This document shows, piece by piece, positions 23,262-33,800 of a stretch of DNA of 64,000 bases (within the stretch, counting starts at the first letter, position 1; each line of letters starts with the position of its first letter). The notes beneath the pieces are model-generated. The model was not told the origin of the DNA. It did no database searches and worked only from the letters and a program-made list of their open reading frames with translations. The DNA lies in contig CM034238.1 in the NCBI GenBank assembly GCA_019916065.1, forward strand, positions 35,308,402-35,372,401, written 5' to 3'. The position numbers were made by a program, and so were the translations under genes. The DNA is from Vitellaria paradoxa. Taxonomy: Eukaryota > Streptophyta > Magnoliopsida > Ericales > Sapotaceae.

Positions 23262-23660
23262 GGGGTTTTACTTTAGTTTGGAAATTTTAATTTATAAAAT
23301 CAATTAATTTTTAAATAATTATTTGTAATATCTTATTTTTTGTGACAATAAAATTTGTCACTAAATATTTTCAATGATCGAAATTGTTGACAAGGCAAGG
23401 GGTTTACTTTAGTTTGGAAGTTTTAATTTATAAAATCAATTAATTTTTAAATAATTATTTGTAATATCTTATTTTTGTGACAATAAAATTTGTCACTAAA
23501 TGTTTTCAATGACTGAAATTCTCAACAAGGTAGGGGGTTTACTTTAGTTTGAAAATTATAATTTATAAAATCAATTAATTTTTAAATAATTATTTGTAAT
23601 ATCTTATCTTTTGTGACAACAAAATTTGTCACTAAATATTTTCGATGATTGACAATGAAA
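23262..23660. repeat. Three tandem copies of a ~136-bp unit
   Basis: Copies start at about 23262, 23399 and 23534, each opening with GGGTTTACTTTAGTTTG. Each includes ATAAAATCAATTAATTTTTA and ends GTCACTAAATATTTTCAATG with minor changes. The array merges into the subterminal repeats of a CACTA-type element. Confidence 0.75.
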
Positions 23661-24708
23661 TTTGCTACAATAAAAAATTTTAATTGAGCCAAAACAATAA
23701 AATTTTTAGCCCCAATTTTTTTGTATCTTTTAGTGACGAGATTTAGTAACTATAAAATACTTTTGTCACAAATATTAATGTTTCAATAACAATAAAATAT
23801 CCTTGTCACCGAATATTAATGTTTCAATAACAATATATGCTACTTGTCACAAAAACAATCTTAAAATGTATCATATTAAATTTATTATTGAAGTTAATTT
23901 AAATTAATAATAATTAAGAAATTATTTAATTTAATAGTAATTATTTAATTTAACTTAATTTAACTTAATAATAACTGTTTAAATTAATTTAACTATACTA
24001 TTTATTTTTAAATTAATTAAATTCAATTAAATAAATTTTTAATTATATTATTTATTAAAAATAATTTTAATTTAACAAAATATTTGAATAAAATAATTTA
24101 TTTTAATGTGATGCAATAAAAATTAACAAAAGCATTAAAATTGACAAAATATTTATAACAAAAATAGAATAAAAACATATTTTTAATTTAAGTTTTCATT
24201 TTTTTGGAAAACAAAAAAAATAGAATTAACCAATATATTTTTGTTGCTTATTTTCAAAAATCTCTAAATACAAAAAGAAAAACAGTAAATATAAATATTA
24301 TGAAACATGACCTTAATAATTACTTGTAAAATTTTATTTAAGTAATAATAAAATTTGTCACTAAATATTTTCAGTGACGAAAAATAAATTTTGTCACAAT
24401 AAAAAAAAAATTTAATTCCGCCAAAAGAGTAAATTTTTTTGTGCTAATTTTTTTATAACTTTTAGTGATGAGATTTAGTGACAATAGAATAGCTTTGTCT
24501 CTGAATATTAATTTTTCAGTGACAATAAAATATCTTTGTCACTAAATATTAACGTTTCACTAACAATTTATATTACTTGTCACAAAAACGATCTTAAAAT
24601 GTACTTTTAGTGACAACAAGAAAATGTTGTCACTAAATACTATGTATTTATGACAATATTTTTTATTGTTACAAAAAACTTGTCACTGTAGCCCTCCTTT
24701 CTTGTAGT
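23330..24708. mobile_element. CACTA (En/Spm-like) transposon end with subterminal repeats
   Basis: The right border TTTCTTGTAGTG (24697-24708) is the complement of the CACTA terminus CACTACAAGAAA. For 1.3 kb inward the word TTTAGTGACAA / TTGTCACTAAA is repeated in both orientations (for example 23340-23370, 23620-23640, 24350-24380, 24460-24480, 24530-24550, 24605-24645). This matches the subterminal binding-site arrays of CACTA elements. No transposase is present and a matching left terminus was not found, so it is a deletion derivative or truncated copy. Confidence 0.6.
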
Positions 24709-26058
24709 GTTTGTCGTCAAGGATGATTGGATGACTGCTACTCGGAGTACTACTCCCGTCCTTTGAAGAGCCGGTCACGGACAATCACTCTTTTATTACC
24801 ACTCTACCCCAAGTAGTAGGGAGACAAGGAGGAGGCAGAGGTGTAGGAGCTTTGCGCTTCTTAGTGGTGTCTGTTTTCCCTTTATCGCTTGCACCTTTCT
24901 TCAAGGTGGCAAGCAAATTCCTCGGAGGCATTTTGGCAATTTGTTGGTCAGAAGGAAGAGAGATGGCAATTGTCATAGTCTGGGGAGCTCTGAGAGGGAA
25001 ACCTCATAGTCAACTAACTGATTGATCTGGTGATCATCAATATCAGGAGGGAAAGTAGTATAACTTCGATGAGTTAGTCTGTAGCCGAGCAATACTGGAG
25101 CAGTCCGACCAAGCCTTTTTAGCCTCCACTCTCTAATGTATGACAGGACTTCGATGATTTGTCCGATCTTAACAATCCTTTCATTTTGCAAACCTATTGT
25201 TAAGCTTGAGGTCTGGAAGAAATAGATAGTTAGAATCTGACCAAGCAAAGAAAAGAAGAAGAAGGCACTTATATGTATATAGATAAAGAGAAGAGGAATT
25301 GCTACCTATGCCTATCATAAAGTTAATTACCCCATCATCCCTGCTCTCTCCTTGCAACCATTGCCATTCACCTCTAAACAAAATGTGGTCATCTATAAGA
25401 TTCTTGTTTGAATCAGGGAGGGCGTGTACATGATTATCCTCTATTCGGTATTTTAGGTAATATCTTTCATTTCTGGATGGAGTGACAATGTAACAGTGGA
25501 CGATCTCCCGAACACCTAGGTTCACCCTAAAGATCCTATTGAACTTTATGAGACCCAGCAAGATCCTATTCCTATTGGGGGGGAATTGCCTGGGGAAAAT
25601 CCTAATCGTCGACAGGAATAGCTGAACAAGTAGCTAGAGCGAAAGAGTAATCCTGCATTCCTCTATGGCCACTAGCGGCCATCAAGTCCATTGCAAACCC
25701 TTGGTTTCGGCAATACTCGCACCATCGACCTTTAGAGGAGCCAATTGCACAAAAACAGGGATTTAATGCCGTGCCCTAAAGGCCTCCATCACCCTAGGCT
25801 TCCAAGGGGCATTTAGGAATTTTCCCATTTCAACAAAAATTAAAAAGGAATGAGAGAAGACTCGATTGAGCACCTACCCAAATGCAATATAGTAACGGAG
25901 ACTCTAATCGGACATGGGACAAGCTCGACAAAGTAGTGAAAAAGAAGAGTCAAGATAGAGGATCTACGGGAGCTTTGAAAGTGTGAAGATGCGAAAAACC
26001 TCCATGGATGCGAAGAAAATGTATTTATAAAAAAGAAAAATGAAAAGACAGAAGGCAA
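24709..26058 (-). pseudogene. Antisense ORF region (aORF-like) of a Tat-type Ty3 element, broken
   Basis: Minus-strand frames 24785-24976, 24973-25248 and 25181-25561 overlap or adjoin and look like pieces of one protein. They include a basic Lys/Pro-rich C-terminal stretch (KKRKAPTPLPPP) and an N-terminal part with YYLKYRIEDNHVHALPDSNK. They lie between a CACTA end and a plus-strand Tat-type 3' LTR, so they run against the direction of the host element. Some Tat-group retrotransposons carry such an antisense ORF of unknown function downstream of pol. The assignment rests on position and general look, not on a motif. Several stops make it non-functional. No function is claimed. Confidence 0.4.
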
Positions 26059-26342
26059 TGGGCTAGCACATGATATTTATAGTGAGGAGACCCTTGGCAT
26101 GCCTTATGCAATGCGTGCCTAGGGCATAATGCCCGTGTCAGCAGCAATTGGACTGGCCCATTTTTGGCCCACTAACATCCCCAACCACTATGTTTTCCAA
26201 CACATATAGCATACAAAGACGATTTGTATACATACATCGTTGGGCATAAGGGATACGCTGATCAAGGTCGGTGTTGCCTGAGCATGCATATATAAACACT
26301 GCTTCGAGCTTTTCTGCATGTGCTAAACACTCCACACATACA

Positions 26343-26353
26343 AGAGCTGGGGG
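26343..26353 (+). other. Polypurine tract before the Tat-type 3' LTR
   Basis: The purine run AGAGCTGGGGG precedes the LTR start TGATTAGAGGAG. This makes the following LTR a 3' LTR of a plus-strand element rather than a solo LTR. Confidence 0.6.
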
Positions 26354-26858
26354 TGATTAGAGGAGATGGATGGAAAGGATGCTCAGACACATGGCCCACA
26401 TCCATAAGGTGACACCCGGTAGCCATCTAAGCCACCACTTGTCCCTGCCACGTCTGATAAAGATACGAGCAGTACCCTTCCTCCACTACGCACTACAGTG
26501 CTAACCCAATCTATTCCACGATGTTCCATAACTCTGATTCAACCTGCTCCACTACCTCCAATACCCAGATCATGGTGTGCACGAAAAACTATATATAGGA
26601 GAGGAACGAAGGAGAGAGATAAGCACTATTCACCATACAAATACTTTGCCAAAATTAATTCTAATCTTCTCCTATTTCTATATATTATCTAACTTGACCG
26701 TCAGAAGGGCATTGAGCTGAACGTTACCCTACCAGTAGCTTTGTTTCAAGGTTTAGGCAAAGAGCTAAGAAGCCTGAGATGTCATTAAATTAGACTGTAC
26801 GTCTAACCTTGTCACAGGAACTCTTCCAGCTAGTCAAACAGACCAGCAGAAGACCTCA
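26354..26858 (+). mobile_element. 3' LTR of a Tat-type Ty3 retrotransposon
   Basis: It starts TGATTAGAGGAGATGG and ends AGAAGACCTCA. It matches 3914-4430 throughout but lacks a ~30-bp block after GGTGTGCA (around 26580). A TATA-like CTATATATAGG lies at 26589-26599. Its flank (CTGGA) does not match the left flank of the 5' LTR at 3914. Although both lie on the plus strand, I cannot show that they are the two ends of one element. Confidence 0.65.
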
Positions 26859-27161
26859 CTGGATTTTTGATACTCTAATTATTATTATTATTATAGCCAT
26901 TAAATGTAATATCCATATATATATATATATATATATTATCATAATAAGTTAGAATCTATCAGGTTACATACTAGAATCCAAAAGGAATTAGAATTTCAAC
27001 TCTACTTTTTAATCTATCACCCATTAATCCAATTGACTGCTAGAAATATATAATATTATTATTTAATAAACATATATATATGAATATATATACACATAGC
27101 ATCACGAATTTCATAAAAAAATTATATTTCATTAAATTAACAATTTATCAAAATTAAACCA
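26859..27161 (+). mobile_element. Left part of the Ty3 LTR that received the Helitron
   Basis: This is the reverse-complement equivalent of 33446-33650, including TTTAATCTATCACCCATTAA, the TATATATTCATATATAT tract and ATCAAAATTAAACCA. It stops exactly at the Helitron start and continues at 45149. The LTR's own left end (TGTTACGCC-type) is missing, so the LTR was already truncated near 26859. Confidence 0.8.
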
Positions 27162-27385
27162 TCTATATAATAAAACACAACTCATTTCAAAAATATTCCT
27201 CTTACAAACTATAATTAACGGCAAAGATTGAATTTTATAAAACAAAAACTAAAATTGTATGGCTGAGATTTGTTAGCAACGAGGCTTCCCCTACAAACTC
27301 CCGCCTCCCCCTCTGTCGATTTTTCCTTGTTCCTTTTTCTCTCTCACTCGCCCAAAAATCCACCACATTTCAAAAATATCTAGAT

Positions 27386-27532
27386 ATGTGGGAGAACCTT
27401 GAGATATTTGATTGGCCATTGACCGAGGAAGAATCAACGAAGATCAGTCTGCTTCCTCAGCGCAAAGGTGTCACCAATGCTTATGTTTTAGGACCCCACG
27501 ATTTGGTGTTGGAGCTCAATGCTGAGATTTGA
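27386..27532 (+). pseudogene. Captured last-exon fragment of an aldo-keto-reductase-like gene
   Basis: An open stretch of 48 codons follows a pyrimidine-rich intron-like sequence. It reads NLEIFDWPLTEEESTKISLL, then PQRKGVTNAYVLGPHD, and ends LELNAEI at TGA 27530-27532. Plant AKR4-type reductases (chalcone/codeinone reductase group) end with a similar NLEIFDWELTEEE...IPQ...GPYKSLEELWDGEI pattern. There, the C-terminal tail follows the NADPH-binding helix. No upstream barrel sequence is present, so this is only a gene fragment, most likely picked up by the Helitron. It lies 220 bases from the Helitron 5' end. Family assignment is from similarity recalled by eye. Confidence 0.5.
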
Positions 27533-29480
27533 GGAGTACTAAAAACCCACCTCTATTCTTTCTCTCTACAGCGACAGCCACCTCTGTTCTCTCTCCCACC
27601 TCTGTTCTATCACAATCATCGGTGTTGGAACTCAAAGACACCATCAACAACGACGACTGGACCTGTATGCTTCTCTTTCTCTCTCTCTTATCCAGCTAAA
27701 ATCCATTTTTTTCTTTTTCTTTTTTTTTTTTTTTTGCATTGTGTGTCTGCATTACCCCCTTCTTTTCTTCACCCAGTCTGAGTAAGTCGTGAGGCCATTA
27801 GTCGAAGATGAGATAGAAAGGCTACGAGAGTTAATAGATGAGGAGACGATAAAGCGTGAGGCCATTAGTCAAAGAGCAAAATTGACAGGAGGTTTCAGAA
27901 GGGCCATTCAAGTAAAGAAAAAAAATTTCTCACCTTGTCTCACCCAAGAAAATTGAATTGAGGTGCTAATTTGAGGTCTTTGTTGTGTTGTGGGTGTTAT
28001 AAATGAAGATAATATAAAACCCTCTCCCTGCGACAACATTTTTTTTTCCCTCTAAACCCTTCCCCTTCTTTTGAGTTAATCAAGAAAGATGAAAGGAAGA
28101 TGAGATAGAAAAGTTTTCTATATTTTCTTACAATATGTGAATAACATTACATACCAAAAATTTACTCAAAAAAATTCAAAATTTATTAAACTTAAAAAAT
28201 AAACTACCAAAGAATTTACTTTAGGGAGTAAATAAATAAATAAAAACTACCCAAATTTATTAAAATAACATAACATAAAAAATAAATAAATAAAAACTAC
28301 TCAAATTTATTAAAATAACATACAAAATCCATTCATCATTAAGGATTCAGCACTTCGTGGGTTGGGGTTGCCTACGTCATGGCTGCAAGTATATATATTG
28401 CTTCAATTTCTAGGGCTTTGTATATCTCTCTTAGAATCAAGGGGAATTTTTTATGATTTATTTCAGCTCTCCCTTTTACCCGCTATTGTTTGAGTGGATT
28501 CTTTTTATTTGTTGCAATCATCGATTAATTTGGAATGAAGTTTATTGGTTCACTTTTAATTTATGCTAAAATTTTCAAGTGTTGAAATTTTTTTTAAGTG
28601 CTAAAATTTTTTATGGTTTGACGTTTTGATCAAGTAGAGTGTTGATGTTTTGATCAAGTTTATTGGTTCATGTTTTGATCAAGGGCTGAATTTTTTTTTT
28701 TTTTTTTTTGGTAATTTCCTCCACTATAGGATACAAGTTTGATGTCGGGTAGAAATAATGTTTTTAGACTCAAAAATAAGTTTGATGTCAAGTGGGGACT
28801 GAATTTTTTGTATGATTTTTGTTAGGTAGGGACTGAATTTTACAATGTGGTAAATTTATTTGTTGATTGGCAATATCGTAAATTTTTGTTGGTTGATTGG
28901 CAATATGATGGAGGAATGGCAATTGCAATGGTGGGTTTGATAGTGGCAATGGGTAGGTTGACGTTGCTGTAAGCTAGGTGGGGCAAAGGTGAAGTAGATT
29001 GGTGCTACTGTGAGTTGGGTGGGCAACAGTGGGGAATTGGGTTTGGGGAAATGGGAATCCAAAATGGCAGCGGGTTTCTTTTTTATAGCCTTTATTTATA
29101 TACTTTAATTGAGGGGAATGGGTAATAGGATGGTAGTGTATTAATTAATTAATTAATTTCTATTTTTTTGTACACTTCAATTGTGATAATTTATATATGT
29201 TTGTGAATTAGATTATGAATTTAGAACCTAAATATTAAATTGTTGCTTGGTTTGGTTGAACCAGTAAGTTTTGAGTTTTCCATATAAGTGATGTGAATAT
29301 TGATAGGGATTTTTGTTTGCATGTATGAACCTTCTGTTTGTTTGTGTTGTGTTATGATCCTTTATAGCCAATTTTAGTACTTGATCTCACTTTATTTATC
29401 AATACTTATAATCAAGCAACTTGCATTATAAAATTTGTGTGGGAACGAGTTATGTGACACTGGATTCTATTTAAATTGCT
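27533..29480. other. Helitron internal non-coding region
   Basis: The region contains CT-rich stretches with repeats of CCACCTCTGTTCT (27545-27605), a T-run at 27711-27734 and a repeated block AAATAAATAAAAACTAC (28230-28300). It also has a short G-rich stretch at 28900-29060 whose complement opens a 68-codon frame without recognisable family, and an ATTA tandem at 29140-29156. No complete gene is visible. More captured fragments are possible. Confidence 0.45.
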
Positions 29481-31573
29481 AAGTATGTGTATGCCTTTTT
29501 ATGATTTTAAGAATGAGATTGATAAGTAGGAAAAAAAAATTTAATGCCATTCATGGTTTTCTTAATTTTTTTTAATCACTAAAACCCCATTTTCTATAAT
29601 GTCTTTCTCGATAGAGCACTTTATGAAAAATTTTACATAAAAATAAACCATTTTTAAATAAATTTTATTTATTTTTAGAAAAAATTAAGTTTTTATATTA
29701 AAATTTATAAAATAAAAATATCTAGTTTAGTACTAAACTACTTACTTTCATAATTTTTAAAATTATTTTTATTTAAAAATATAGCCGATAATTTTTATGT
29801 CAAATTAAACACAACAAAATTATTCTAAACTTGTCACTTGCAATCCTAGTTTGACATCACTAAAAAAATTTATTTAATGACAAAAAGTATTGTAATTAAT
29901 TTTTTTATCACTAAAACCCCATTTTCTATAAAAAAAAAATATGTTTCGTGCCTTTAGGCACAGGCAAATAATAGCTTGTTAAGTATGTGTATGCCTATTT
30001 ATAATTTTAAGAATGACATTAATAAGTAGGAAAAAATTTAATGTCATTCATGATTTTTTTTTTATAATTAAAACCCCGTTTTCTATAATACCTTCTCCGA
30101 TGGAGCACGGTATGGAAAATCTTACATAAAAGTAAAGTTATTTTTTAAATTATTTATATTTATTTTTAGGAAAAATTAGGTTTTTATATCAAAATTTATA
30201 AAATAAAAATATTTAGTTTAGTACTAAACTACTTACTTTCATAATTTTCAAAAATTATTTTTATTTAAAAATATAACCTACAACTTTTATGTCAAATCAA
30301 ACACAGCAAAATTATTCTGAACCTACCACTTGCAATCCTAATTTGACATCACCAAAAAATTTTATTTAATGACAAAAACATTATAATTATTTTTTTTTAT
30401 CACTAAAACTCCATTTTCTATAAAAATTATGTTGCGTGCCTTTAGACATAGACAAATAATAGCTTGCTAAGTATGTGTATGTCTATTTATGATTTTAAGA
30501 ATGGCATTGCTAAGTAGGAAAAAATTTAACGTCATTCATGATTTTTTTTTTAATTTTTTTAAAACTAAAACCTTGTTTTCTATAGCACCTTCCCTAATGG
30601 AGCACTGTATGGAAAATCTTACATAAAAATAAAGTTATTTTTTAAATAAATTTTTATTTATTTTTAGAAAAATTGAAGTTTTTATATCAAAATTTTAAAA
30701 TAAAAATAAGTATTTTAGTACTAAACTACTTACTTTCATAATTTTTAAAATTAATTTTTATTTAATAAATATAGCATAAAATTTTTAAATCAAATCAAAC
30801 ACAACAAAATTATTCTAAACTTGACACATGCGATACTAATTTGATATCACTAAAAAAATTTTATTTATTAACAACAAATATTATTATTAATTTTTTTATC
30901 ACTAAAACTCCGTTTTCTATAAAAATTATATTTCGTGCCTTTAGGCGTGGACAAGTAGTAGATTGCTAAGTATGTATATGCTTTTAAGAATGGCATTCAT
31001 ATGTAGGAAAAAATTTAATTGCATTCATGATTTTTTAATTAGTGATTTCTATTTTTACAAGTTATTTTTATAATTTTTTATGTAAGTTTATTTTATAATT
31101 TTATAAATTTACAATTGATAAGCTAAAAAAATTTAATTCTATTTGTGGTTTTTTTAATTTTTTTTTATCATTGAAACCTCATTTTCTATAATGCCTTCCT
31201 TGATAAAGCACTGTACTGAAAATCTTACATATAGAAATAAACTTGTTTTTTAAATAAACTTTTGTTTATTTTTAGAAAAATTAAGTTTTTATATCAGAAT
31301 TTATAAAATAAAACTATTTTGTTTAGTACTAAACTACTTAGTTTCATAATTTTTTAAATTATTTTTATTTAAAAATACAGCCTACAATTTTTAAGTCAAA
31401 TCAAAGACAACAAAATTATTCTAAACCCATCACATGCAATCCTAATTTGACATCACTAAAAAAATTTATTTAATGACAAAAAATATTATTATTAATTTGT
31501 TTTTATCACTAAAATCCCATTTCCTGAAAAGATTATTTTTCGTTCCTTTAGGTATAGGAAAATAGTAGCTTGC
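29481..31573 (+). repeat. Four tandem ~500-bp units, each ending in a Helitron-type hairpin
   Basis: Units start at 29481, 29981, 30469 and 30968 with AAGTATGTGTATG or a variant. Each contains AGTACTAAACTACTTA and ATCACTAAAACYCCATTTTC. Each ends with CGTGCCTTTAGGCAC-like hairpins (29948, 30434, 30935, 31541), a short spacer and TAG followed by CTTGCT or a variant. This layout mirrors the Helitron's own 3' end at 45120-45148. Unit 4 is longer (~605 bp) because of an extra ~100 bases at 31030-31130 related to 46090-46170. Confidence 0.8.
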
Positions 31574-33260
31574 TTTGGTTGATAAGTTATTTTTTGCATT
31601 ATTATTCTTGTATGGATAATTCAACACATCATAAAAGTAGTAATTTTTTTAGTTGGTAAGTTAAAAGGGCTACTTGATAAAATATAAATGAGAATTTGAT
31701 TTCACAATTAATATTTTATTTTAATGAATTTTCAGATTGCAACATAATCAACTTGCAACAATTTGTGATCATGAAAGATGTCACAATTTTTGGTCATTTA
31801 AGTTAGATTTTCTTAATAGCCCAATTTTCATTGCGATTAATATGAACTTTTGCTTACATTATTTAAAATGCATGGTGGATGCAGAAGTGCATCAAACGGT
31901 ACAATAGATCAATTTACTTTTTTTGTTTTATCAATTTTTAAGGTACTAGGGATAATCCGTGCATACAACACTCATCCATAAAAGAAAAAATTAAGACATG
32001 ACATGAAAATTATATTATCATCTATTTATTCCCCTCTCAAATACCTTTGTATATATAGGTTCAATTTTTGCGTGAAAAAAATGTAGGCGTTGTGATTCGT
32101 GATGAACAAGATTTTAATGCTATGTGCATTCGTGAGGTAAGACCGCTATTCTAATGTAACAAGATACTGTTTTAATATTATAAATATGAAGTAGCATATC
32201 ATGACTCTAAATTTTTTACTTGTTATTGTAAACAAAAAGGTAAGAGCCAATATGATGTCCAAAGGAAGTGAGAAAGTTATCTACAGTAGAAAAGGGGAAG
32301 GAAAATGCATTTCCAGTGGTAAGTTTTTTAATAATTTTAAAATTTGTCTGTTATATACTCATTCCAAGGTAAAATAGCAATACAATTAATTTTTTAAACT
32401 TATTTTTCAAAGGCAAAGACTAAGGCAAACAAGATGTGCAAAGGAAAAGAAATTGCAACCTCTTTTAGCAAGGGGAGAGAAAATGCATGTCCAGTGGTAA
32501 GGATATTTAATAATTTTTAGTATGTACTGTCCTAATGTCTACCAGGAATAAAAAAGTTCGAATCTCTATGTGTTTAGTGTAACTTCTTTTAACCTTAAGT
32601 TTATGATAATATGCATACTATTGTAAAAACTTTTATCTTTTTTTTTATTAGAATGTCTAGAAGGTCTAGAAAAGTTGAAAAAATTTTATGCACATAATGA
32701 GTGTATGAGTTTTGGTATTAATTTTATCATGACATGTATACTGCTCTATAGGTTTTGAATAGATGATGAGTGATGTCTTTTAGTTAGTCCAATTACTATA
32801 TACTATTTTTTTGTTTGCTATTTTAAATACTTTAATGCCACGCTTATTGATGAGGTAAGACCACCATTCTAATATGAATAAGTGTTGTTATTTTATTTAT
32901 CATTCCAAGATAAGATAGCAAGACATTAATTTTTTAAAACTTATTTTTGAAAAGCAGATGTTATTTTATTATATAGATTCTAAGGTATCACAACAAGACA
33001 AACACGATATCCAAAAGAAAAGAAATTGTAATCTCTTTTAGCAAGAGGAAGGAAAATGCATGTCCAATGGTGGGGACCTTTATTTTGAATATCTAAAAGC
33101 TATAGAAAAGTTCAAAAGATTCTACGTGCTTAAAGAGTATATAATTTTCAACCTTAAGTGCCGTGCATACTACTCAAAAGCTTTAAGTGCATGATGAGTT
33201 AGGTATTTCTAAATTTTGTTCTAGCTAATATATTTTTTTAGTCTCACGTATAGGGTGACA
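31574..33260 (+). pseudogene. Exon-like blocks of an unrecognised Helitron-borne gene
   Basis: Within AT-rich intron-like DNA, three similar blocks occur at 32238-32322, 32412-32495 and 32985-33072. Each contains a variant of TGTCCAAAGGAA, TAGCAAGGGGAG and GGAAAATGCATGTCCAGTGG, and the first two are followed by GTAAG-type donor sites. A preceding block at 32057-32138 reads VGVVIRDEQDFNAMCIRE and ends GAGGTAAGA. They look like duplicated exons of a basic Lys-rich protein. I do not recognise the family. It may be the N-terminal exons of the Rep-helicase gene or a captured host gene. Confidence 0.35.
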
Positions 33261-33668
33261 GAGAGTGTGATAACCCAGAATTTTAATGCTTTGGTTATTT
33301 GTTAATTAATATTTAATTTGATAAAAATAAAATTTTTATTAATTTAAATTTTTGAGACATAAATTAAATTCAATTTTTATTGTGGACGCACAAATCGTGT
33401 GAGAAATTTTTAGTATTTAATTATTTTTGAGAATTACAAAATTATGGTTTAATTTTGATAAATTATTAATTTAATGAAATATAATTTTTTTATGAAGTTC
33501 ACAGTGCTATGTGCATATATATTCATATATATATTTGTTTATTAAGTAATAATATTATATATTTTTGACGGCCAATTGGATTAATGTGTGATAGATTAAA
33601 AGGTAAGAGTTGAAATTCTAATTCTATTTGGTTCCTAATGTGCAATCTCAATTAGTTTGGGTGTAGAT

Positions 33669-33800
33669 TAGATAATGTGAATTAAGCATTTTATTACTAT
33701 TTGAACTCTTTAAACAACAAACTGATAATATGTTTACATGTGTATATATATATATATTTACACACCTGTTATATGCAAATATATATATATATATATATAT
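33669..33800 (+). repeat. ~132-bp direct repeat, left copy
   Basis: The stretch TAGATAATGTGAATTAAGCA ... TTATATGCAAATATAT recurs at 37337-37470 with two base changes apart from AT-run length. The two copies bracket the 3.5-kb insertion 33801-37336. Confidence 0.85.

Noticed and set aside
3914..26858. One 23-kb Tat-type element bounded by the LTRs at 3914 and 26354
   Set aside because: Same strand and family, but flanking bases do not match as a target duplication, the LTRs differ clearly and no pol is found between; it cannot be shown that they belong together.
29481..31573. CRISPR-like or ordinary satellite array
   Set aside because: Units are ~500 bp with full-length similarity and hairpin ends, and the genome is plant nuclear; a Helitron-tail explanation fits better.
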